From positions 80,595,422-80,659,421 of the forward strand of contig NC_083599.1 in the NCBI RefSeq assembly GCF_020882245.1: a stretch of 64,000 nt of DNA, in the 5' to 3' direction. Both the position numbers and the translations under genes were made by a program. Below the pieces are notes generated by a model. The model was given only the letters and a program-made list of their open reading frames with translations, searched no databases and had not been told where the DNA came from. Positions within the stretch are counted from its first letter, which is position 1. Each line of letters starts with the position of its first letter. Positions 56,096 to 64,000 of the stretch are shown piece after piece. The DNA comes from Rhopalosiphum padi (lineage: Eukaryota; Arthropoda; Insecta; Hemiptera; Aphididae).

Positions 56096-57334
56096 TTAAT
56101 TAGTATTATTCATTTTAAGGTTTTTTATTTTTTCTCTTTGACTTGCTTGGGCCATCCAATTTTTCAATGGTTTTTCGATGTCTATGTTAGGTACTTCAGA
56201 ATACCTTTTAATTGAACGTATTGCTTCTAAACAAATATATAAATTAAAAATTTTAAAAACATATATATCTACACATTTATAGTGGAATTATAATAATATG
56301 TGTAACATTATAATATTATATAGTAGGTATGTTTGTAAACATACCAATTAACATAACAATTTTTTAAGTTTTTAGGTATATTTTATTAATTTTAATATTT
56401 ATTTTAACTTACCAAATATAACAGAGCAACATTGTAATGAAGAAAATTGGTTTTTACCTTTAAAACCAATAAAAGAATACTTCATTAAAAATGAATCGCT
56501 GAATAGTATTTGCATTATTTTTCTCATAGTCTCTACGAAAGTATTGCATGAAAACCGAGACAAATCCTGATCTATAAAATAATAAAATAAATGCACACGT
56601 ATAAAGATTGTATATTTATATTTATTTATTTGAATGACATACCACGTTAGATCGGTATAAGGCATCATTTGTTAATTTGTCTTCTGCCTTTTGTAAATCT
56701 TCGTCATTATTAATAATATTAATATCTTCTTTGTCTGAATAAATGATATCTGGTTGTCCTGAAAGTTTACCATCAATTTTCTCAAGTAGAGTTTCTAGAA
56801 CATCCATGCGTGTATGTTTATTTTGTACATCATACTTCAGGGTAATCAAACTTCTTCTTATGTTTTTTTTTTAAAGCTGAAATAATAATAAAGTAGTTAG
56901 GTTATACAAGTTACAATATTAATAAAATAATTATGATTATAAAAATTGTTTAGATAAATGATTTTTACTATACCTTCATCACTATCAAGTTCAGGCTGAG
57001 AAGAGATCAAATGGTTTTTGTTAATACACACTTCATCATCTACTGCTAGCACGTCAGAAGATGTTGCGGAATTTTTTGTTGAAATATAGGTGTTGTATAA
57101 TTTTAGCTTTTTATTTGATGCTATTTCAAATGTAGGCGATGGTTTATTTGGTAGATTCACTGATGTTTTGAAACCAGATTCAATATCTGAACAAACCTCA
57201 ACATTAAACGCCACACCAGTAATTTTCAGTGGTAAAAACACATTTTCGCAGTCTGAGTATAACTCGCTTAATTTAGGCTTTAGAGTCAAAACACCTATAA
57301 CAAAATTAAAAGATGACAATATTTCGGAGGGCAA
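56096..57334 (-). CDS. four-exon gene with a DUF4806-like C-terminal region
   Basis: Exons 57334-56974, 56876-56643, 56566-56413 and 56226-56096, with GT/AG borders. The frame holds if the T-run at 56863-56872 is one base shorter, giving about 292 residues. N-terminal half is low-complexity and Ser/Asp-rich (LISSQPELDSDE). The middle has a helical segment (HTRMDVLETLLEKIDGKL). The end, CNTFVETMRKIMQILFSDSFLMKYSFIGFKGKNQFSSLQCCSVIFG then EAIRSIKRYSEVP, resembles the DUF4806 module of insect proteins, often next to mobile elements; its function is unknown. The start is uncertain, because the first exon's 5' 85 bp take part in an inverted duplication with 57447-57552. Confidence 0.55.
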
Positions 57335-57552
57335 GACGGTGAGCTTTTTTTAAAAAACTAAACATTTTAACAGTTAAAGGTCATTTAAAAATGTTGAAAT
57401 TTACGGTATTTCTAAACGATATATTGAACTTAATATAGGGAATAATTGAAAAAACGCACCGTCTTGCCCTCCGGAATATTGTTATGATATAATTTTATAA
57501 TAGGTATTTAGACTGTAAAACCTAAAGCAAGCGAGTTATACTCAGACTACGT
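57254..57552. repeat. 100-bp inverted duplication around exon 1 of the DUF4806-like gene
   Basis: Left arm 57254-57353 and right arm 57447-57552 are inverted copies with scattered differences. Shared words include gtctgagtataactcgctt, ggagggcaagacggtg and caatatt. The spacer is about 95 bp. The left arm overlaps the coding start of the DUF4806-like gene. Confidence 0.85.
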
Positions 57553-57556
57553 AAAC

Positions 57557-57941
57557 ATATTTAAACGCCGTGAAATGTAAATTTTGCGCTGTCAAGTGCT
57601 GCTCCTAACGGCACTGTGAATTCAAACGTCGTCGTACACAGCGGCGTCCCTCTCCACTACAATGCGCGCGACGTAATAAGTTATTTATACTCTATGTCGA
57701 CGCGCCCGCAGCCCGCAACCACTATAAATTATAATATTATTATCGATAAGATAATTATTATTTATTTTGTATCTTATTTGTTAGCATGAATATGATTATT
57801 ATTATTTCGAAATTATCACCTACTATTTTATCATTCCATTGACAAACTCGCCTGTCGTAGTGTCGTGCGTTGTCATCATATTATTAAACTTTATCCATAT
57901 AATATCTATTTTAATTTTGTTTTTATAAACGCCAAGACATA
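57557..57941. other. upstream region of the YqaJ-fusion gene
   Basis: A GC-richer patch (57590-57710, CpG-dense: gtcgtcgtacacagcggcgtc, gcgcgcgacg) followed by AT-rich sequence up to the start codon. Possible shared promoter region between this gene and the minus-strand DUF4806-like gene. Short minus-strand ORFs here are noise. Confidence 0.4.
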
Positions 57942-60900
57942 ATGGCAAATAAAAAAAATTTAAAAAACAGACGTACCTCAAATCTGAAAGGGGGCCGAGC
58001 ACTGGCTTATAAAAAGTTGTATAAGACAACTAACAAGTAAGTTCCAATTTAATTTTCCAATATTTTTAATTTTCACATTTTAAATAAGTATTTTCGATAG
58101 TTATTAATTATTATATATTTATGTAATTTATATAATTATATAACATTGTTTATTATTTATATACCTAGGTAATTAAAATGTTTTCGTAGAGTACCTATTT
58201 ATCGATTTGATTTAGGTTAGTGGGTTATCGGGAAATCGGAAATTAATAATGGTATACGGAAAATAACAAGTGAGTCACTGTAATGGATTGTGTTAAATTT
58301 GATTCCAATGATATAATATCGTTGTATAAGAAAAACGATTCTGAGCGAAGATGGTCAGTGAGCGTCAGCCTACCGCCTACCTATGATATTACTAAGTATA
58401 TTATATGATGATATTAATGTGAATAAAGTTATTAATATATTATAACCTGTTTACGTGGAACCTTGTTTTAAATTTTCAATCCTTAGCTATATTTTGCATC
58501 TGCCTTTTAAACAATATATTAGGAGTCTGCTATTAAATTTTCAATAATTTTTACCCAACAATTAAAATTTTATTGATATTTATAAAAAAAAAAAATGGAA
58601 ACTGAAAATGTCCGAAAACAGCTCAGAAATCAGAATAAGTCAAAATGTTATGGTGTGTAGAAAATGCTAATATAAATATTCAGTCAACATTTCATGGATC
58701 TACTTTCATTGCTTTTAGAGTTACACCATAAACCAAAATTGATTTTGTCGAAAATTTGTTTTGCGTAAAAATACACGTATTATATTCGCTTCGCTCAGAA
58801 TCTAAAATTGAAAATATAATATTATATTGTGCATACTGCATAAGTTAAGCTTAGAATAATTATGAACAAACTTGAGGGTTATTCAAGAATCTAAAATTTA
58901 CGAGTTTTTAAAGTTTTAATTTTTCCGAAATCCAAAATTTAGCGTAAAAACGATTTTCTAGCAAAGGAATTTTGATTTTTGTTATAATTAAAAAAGTACC
59001 TAACCATGCCGTATGCAAACGCCAATCCGTCCTAATTTAAAAATATATTACTTGAAATAAAATTAAATACCTATATAACAATATTTAAAAGTAATATATC
59101 CTAGACTAACAAATCGTCTCCATTCAGAATCGTTTTTCGTATACAATGATACCTATCATTGCATTCAAATTTAACACATACATTATAGTGACCAGATGAT
59201 ACCTAGATGTACAGCAGAGCGAGTTTCCGGTTATTTTATTTTTGAATTTCATAATTTTAATTGGTATATAAAATATATTTCATTGTATAGATCTACAAGT
59301 TATGTAAATAACATTTCAATTGAAATAGAAAATGGTCCAAATGAATGTGAAACACAGATACCGTTAGTCATGAGTAGTACACCATTAAATAATATTTACA
59401 TAAATATCAGTGACCAGGAAATATCTAAAATAAATAGTCATGATCTTAAAATTGCCGAAGAAGATACATGTAAAACTCCGTAAGACTTAATTTTTATACT
59501 GTATAAAAATATTATAATTTATAGGGATCTGAATTTTTTAAATGGAGGACGGCGAATTTTTGATATGAAACATGTATTCAAACAAATTCAAAATCCTAAT
59601 AATCATATTAGTGGTGTTGATTGTACATTTATGGATGTTGAATTTGTAAATGAAATCTGTATGGGATTTGAGACACGTTGGTATTTTAAATGTAAAATGT
59701 GCAATAAGGAGACTGTATTAACTTCGGAAAGTCGAGATCTTAGTTATATTCCAATAAACAAGGCTGCTGTAAATGGAACTATCGCAATCGGTATAGGATA
59801 TACACAATTAGCAGAATTATCAGCGAGTTTAGATATCCCATGTATGTCTCCTACAACATTCATGAGTTATAATAATGTGTTAAGTAAACATGTAAAAGAT
59901 TCTGCATGGGACGCTATGAAGCTGGCTGGTATTGAGGAAAAACGCTTAGCAATTGAAGCTGGTGACGTAGATAAAGATGGTACTCCTATGTGTCCTGTGA
60001 TAGCTGATGGCCAATGGAGTAAACGCAGCTACAAAACCAAATATGATGCGTTATCAGGAGCGGTATAAATATTTACCATTTAATTCCGTTGTCTAATTTT
60101 GAATAATTTAATGTTGAATAAAATGTCTTATAAAACAATGTTATAGGCTACAATTATTGGTTACCGAAGTAAAAAAATTTTGTTTTGTGGAATTCGAAAT
60201 CGGTATTGCGTTGTGTGTGAAAGGGCAAAAACGATAGGAAAAGAACCAAATACCCATGAATGTTTTTTAAATTGGTCTAAAGGTGCCACAAGCATTGAGG
60301 CTGATGCTATTTCCGAAGGGTTTTTATGCAGTATAGAAATGCATGGACTGAAGTACAATAAATTAATTGGTAAATATTACCATCGATTATAATTTTTTAT
60401 GGTTATAATATAATCTGAAACTTTATTTTAAATTATTACTAAATACCTACTTAAAAAAATATGCCCCTGTTGCCCCCCCACAGGTACGTCACTGTCTAAT
60501 ACTTTATTTTTCATGTTGACATTATGTACCTTAATAATAGGAGATGGAGATAGTAGCGTAACGAAAAAATTGAACGATGTTATGCCATATGGTCCAAACG
60601 TATTAATAGAAAAAATTGAGTGTCGCAACCATATTCTCCGTAACTATGGACAAAAGCTACTCGGAATTACGAAAAAAACAGAATATCCTTGTTTTATACG
60701 CAAATTTATTATTAGGAATATAATGAGATTTAGAACTGCTGTAACGAAAGGAGTGAAATACAGAAAGAACTTAAGTGAATCTTATTATGAAAAAATTGAG
60801 GGTAAGAAATAACAAAATTAAATTTTGAGTTAGAGTTAATTTTGCCGTAAAAAATAGTTAACTATAATACTAAACTTGTTTTAGGTTTAAAAAAAGATAT

Positions 60901-62616
60901 TTCGAATAGCCCATATCATATTTTCGGTGAACATTCTAGATGTGAAAAATATTTTTGTACTGGGCCAAAACTGGGTGAAAAAAACTTAGTGTCTGAGATT
61001 GAAAAGTGTGGACTCATGAATGAAATAACTTCTGCTATTCGACGTGTTATTAACAATGCAAAAAGTTTGTTGTATGATGTTGACAATAATTATTGTGAAC
61101 AATTTAACAGCATAATAAATAAACACATCGCCGGCAAAAGAATAAACTTTACTCAACGACAGTCGTATAATATTCGAGTTCAAGCGGCTATTGTTTCTTT
61201 TAACTCGGATGGCAGTTTTATTAGAATGATGCATAAAAAAATCACAGAAAAAAGTCCAGGTTAATTACATAATTTCTTTTGTTAAATTTTGCAAAATTTT
61301 CTAATAATATCTATAAGTTTTTAAAAAATAAATTGTATTACAGGAATAATCGGCAAAAAATTTTTAAAATACACTAATGATAAGAAAATATGTTTAAAAA
61401 AACGACGAGCTCTTTTTGCGTTAAATGGAAAATTTAAACAAAAAAAATGTGTATCAAAAGGTCCTGATGAACACTATGGGTTAGCCCTACCTCTATTAGA
61501 TATTTTGTCAGAGGATGAGTTCCGAATAAAAAAACATGAATTTATTCAACAAATTACACTATCTAAATCTCAAAAAGTAATATTAGAACGAGAAACCAGA
61601 GATCAATCGAATAGTCAAAAGTGGTTTGCCGAGAGAAGAAACCGTTTAACAGCATCTAACTTTGGAAGAGTATGCAAGATGCGTCCTCAAACGTCTTGCA
61701 AATCAACTGTCTATGACATTCTTTATAGTAATATAGCCACTAAAGCCACGGAGTACGGAAAAAATACCGAAGAATTTGCTATGAAATACCTGAAGAAAGA
61801 AATTGGAAAAGAAATACAACGATGTGGATTGTTTATTGACAATTCTATTCCGTATTTAGCAGCTACTCCTGGTAAAGCATATTTTTATTATAATATATAG
61901 TTAATTAATTGGTACAAATTTTAATTTAATATATTATTTAAAAACAGATGGATTAGTGGATGACGACTTCATTGTCGAAATTAAATGTCCGTATTCAGTA
62001 AAAGACTATGATTCTTTAGAAGAGTCTATTGAAGCAAAAAAGGTTAGTGTTAGATATCTGTTTTTAAATTGTTTATCTAATATTTTTAACCGAAAAAGAG
62101 TTTACAAAATAGGAAAATAAATAAATATTATTGTAAAATGATTATTGGCTTCACTCATAATCTAAAATGTATTTACTATTAAATATTTAGATTTCATACT
62201 TAACCATGATAAATGGTAAACATTGTTTAAAAAAAAAAGTTATTATTACTTCCAAATCCAAGGTCAAATGCGGATTACCAATAGAAAAAAATGTTACTTT
62301 TTGGTATACACTCCTAAGTGGACCTTTTTGGAAATTATTGAATTCAGTGAATTATTTTGGGAAGCTAAAATGGAGCGGCAATTAATTTTGTAAGTATCTA
62401 TAATGTTGTTATATTGAAATATGTTATATATTATAATAATATCAATAATTATGTGTGATTTTGAAATATTTTAGATTTTATGAAGAATGTTTACTGAGAG
62501 AAATAATTGATCCTCAATACAGTAAAAGGTTGCTTAAAAGTGATATAGTAGATCCCGTATATATAAAAGAAAATATGAATAAGTTTACTTTATCAAAGAG
62601 TTCAAAAAAAAAATAA
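57942..62616 (+). CDS. Mutator-like transposase domain fused to YqaJ-type exonuclease, ten exons
   Basis: Exons 57942-58036, 59291-59479, 59525-60062, 60147-60369, 60541-60801, 60885-61259, 61344-61871, 61948-62042, 62191-62389 and 62475-62616. All introns are GT..AG and phases agree, about 881 residues. Basic head (MANKKNLKNRRTSNLKGGR); transposase region with NGGRRIFDMKHV, VIADGQWSKRSY (presumed catalytic Asp), RNRYCVVCERA, GDGDSSVTKKL (presumed second Asp), IECRNHILRNYGQKL, DVDNNYCEQFNSIIN; then YqaJ: QKWFAERRNRLTASNFGRV, YLAATPDGLVDDDFIVEIKCPY (D...E-x-K nuclease motif) and YYYFQIQGQMRITNRKKCYF. The only defect is a nine-A stretch at 62230-62238 needing one more base. Intron 1 contains a MITE. 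Expected activity: DNA strand transfer plus 5'-3' exonuclease or recombinase function; inferred from domains. Whether it is an element or a host-adopted gene is open. Confidence 0.8.
58274..59192. mobile_element. MITE with about 70-bp terminal inverted repeats
   Basis: Left end 58274-58345 (gtcactgtaatgg, tgttaaatttgattccaatg, aaaaacgattctgagcgaag) and right end 59124-59192, its inverse with a few differences. The interior (58400-59100) is AT-rich and non-coding. It lies entirely in intron 1 of the YqaJ-fusion gene and ends 98 bp before exon 2. Related ends occur at 54951-55014 and related interior at about 46165. Confidence 0.8.
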
Positions 62617-62904
62617 TAATAATACAATAACATACGAATAATAAGACAATAAAATATTTTAAATAAATACAATTATTTCTAATTACGCTGTATTTATTTC
62701 AGTATTATTTTACTATATTTTACTATCGTAATAAATAAAATATTTGTGTACTTTTGTATATTTTTTAGTACATTTATATTACATTTGTTTTATGTTTACA
62801 TAATTTACAACTATACATTTTAAATTAATTAATTTGAGGCAGTAAAGGACAAAGGTACACCCGATCTCCTAAGAATACGAATGCCAAAGCTAAAAACATA
62901 TTAA
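62617..62904. other. spacer, no gene seen
   Basis: AT-rich 3' flank of the YqaJ-fusion gene; aataaa words near 62650 and 62663 could serve as polyadenylation signals. Confidence 0.4.
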
Positions 62905-62922
62905 GGTGCGTCCACACCTAAC

Positions 62923-63022
62923 AAACGTTTGGGTAAACATTGTTTGTCAAACGTTTGTCGAACATTTTTTAAATATTTGTCGAACGTTTGTCAAACATTT
63001 TATTAATGACCACAAACGTTTG
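62923..63022. repeat. subterminal aacgtttg repeats
   Basis: The palindromic word aaacgttt, usually within aaacgtttg, recurs at 62923, 62949, 62982 (gaacgtttg) and 63014, with related ttgtcaaac and tgtcgaac between. Likely transposase-binding repeats of the Harbinger end. Confidence 0.6.
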
Positions 63023-63049
63023 TTCATAATTTAGTTGTTCGCTATATGA

Positions 63050-64000
63050 TTGCTAACATTCGTGACTATGTATGATCTAGAACAAGTCGCATGCTGCATT
63101 AGCGCTGCTGCGTTTGTTATAATGCGTAAGAACATAACATCAAAAAAAAAAGTTTTTAAAAAAAGAAGGTGGTGGGAAAGACAACTTTTTCAACGAAGAA
63201 AGAATTACAGTGGTGAGAATTTCATTTTAGATTTACATGACGGTGATTTATTTAATAATTTTACCAGAATGTCAAGTACTGATTTTGAATTTTTAATTAA
63301 TTTAATTGGCCCAAAAGTCATAAAAGAAAACACAAATTTTCGGGATAGTATTTCTGTATCGGTGCGTTTAGCAATAACTTTACGATTCTTATCTACTGGT
63401 GATTCATATCATTCTTTAATGTATACGTTCAAAGTATCAAAACAATTAATATCACAGATTGTACCTGAAGTATGCGAAGCATTAATAACTGGCCTCCACA
63501 CTTATATAATGGTAAGAAAATACATTTATTATATAATATATTTATAAACAATATACTAAATATTATTCTACTTTATTTTTTTTAGATGCCATCAGATATA
63601 AATAGTTGGCTCAAAATTGCTTTCGATTTCGAAGAAAAATGGAACTTTCCTCATTGTATAGGCGCCCTTGATGGAAAACATATTTTATTACAAGCTCCAT
63701 TTAACACCGGAACCGAGTTTTTTAACTATAAAGGCCACTTTAGTATTGTTTTAATGGCACTTGTTGACGCGAACTACTCGTTCACATACGTAAATGTTGG
63801 CTGTCAGGGACGTATTTCCGATGGCGGTGTATTGAAAAATACTGACTTATGGAATGGTTTGATAAATAAATCACTAAATCTACCTCAACCTATAAGTTTA
63901 CCTGGTAGAGCTATTTCTATACCATACGTTATAGTGGCTGATGGTGCATTTGCACTAGGTGAGAATATATTAAAACCATATCCAGGACACCAAATGAAAG
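63050..64000 (+). CDS. HARBI1-like (DDE_4) transposase, 5' part, open to the window end
   Basis: Exon 1 ends at 63511 (GTAAGA donor) and exon 2 starts at 63586 after TTTTAG with phase kept. Exon 1 has a basic region (KKVFKKRRWWERQLFQRRK) and DFEFLINLIGPKVIKE, SVSVRLAITLRFLSTGDSYHSLMYTF, typical of Harbinger nuclease-like proteins. Exon 2 has HCIGALDGKHILLQAP (first Asp), VLMALVDANYSFTYVNVGCQGRISDGGV, and VIVADGAFALGENILKPYPG (second Asp). No stop or frameshift to position 64000. The third catalytic residue should lie beyond the window. The start may instead be the ATG at 63068 (MYDLEQ). Confidence 0.88.

Larger units (their letters stand above)
62905..64000 (+). mobile_element. PIF/Harbinger element, left part (runs off the window)
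   Basis: Begins ggtgcgtccacacc directly after ttaa, consistent with the 3-bp TWA target of Harbinger elements. Subterminal repeats follow, then the transposase gene. The right end is outside the window. Confidence 0.75.

Overview
This is a eukaryotic, very AT-rich window made almost entirely of transposable elements and their debris. Spliceosomal GT..AG introns of about 50-1200 bp, element families common in hemipteran genomes and the short interspersed repeats carrying the word aaaacgattctgagcgaag point to an insect, most likely an aphid. That last step is inference from remembered family distribution; no search was run. I recognise no ordinary host housekeeping gene, tRNA, rRNA or CRISPR array.

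Layout. 1-4429: right part of a hAT (ZBED5-like) transposon split by a piggyBac element (1145-3475, TTAA target). 4780-7479 (-): decayed 8-exon Mutator-like transposase gene. 7905-8250: foldback MITE. 8792-10567: element carrying an intact small 3-exon SWIM-type zinc-finger gene. 11975-12673 (-): Cys-rich ORF of a repetitive family. 13830-16840 (-): broken Ty3/gypsy-like retrotransposon. 17899-21581: hAT element (ZMYM1-like transposase) with a perfect 8-bp target duplication, inserted in LTR-like sequence that ends at a primer-binding-site-like motif (22803). 23293-24150: BED-finger hAT fragment.

25340-39218 (-) is the most layered part. A long Mutator-superfamily ORF with a C-terminal Ulp1 (C48) SUMO-type peptidase has been split by (i) a 4.7-kb element with minisatellite-type terminal inverted repeats, coding for a MULE transposase, a PHD-like finger and a USP-like cysteine peptidase, and (ii) a LINE, itself split by (iii) a 2.49-kb hAT element with an intact 598-aa transposase. 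At the DNA-transposon junctions, removing the insert and one target duplication puts the host reading frame back in register.

39789-45067: a CGGBP1-like hAT (-) and a nine-exon ZMYM1-like hAT gene (+). 45317-50690: LINE pieces, two truncated hATs and a Polinton-type DNA polymerase B fragment. 51284-55600: Tc1/mariner-like gene whose intron contains a second Tc1/mariner-like element with TA duplications (52466-54530). 56096-57334 (-): four-exon gene with a DUF4806-like C-terminus, next to a 100-bp inverted duplication of its own first exon. 57942-62616 (+): ten-exon gene joining the Mutator-like transposase domain to a YqaJ-type exonuclease, in frame except for one homopolymer. 62905-end: left part of a PIF/Harbinger element.

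Several genes are interrupted only by a one-base length change in an A/T run of 9-10 bases. These may be sequencing or assembly errors, so the genes may be intact in the animal.
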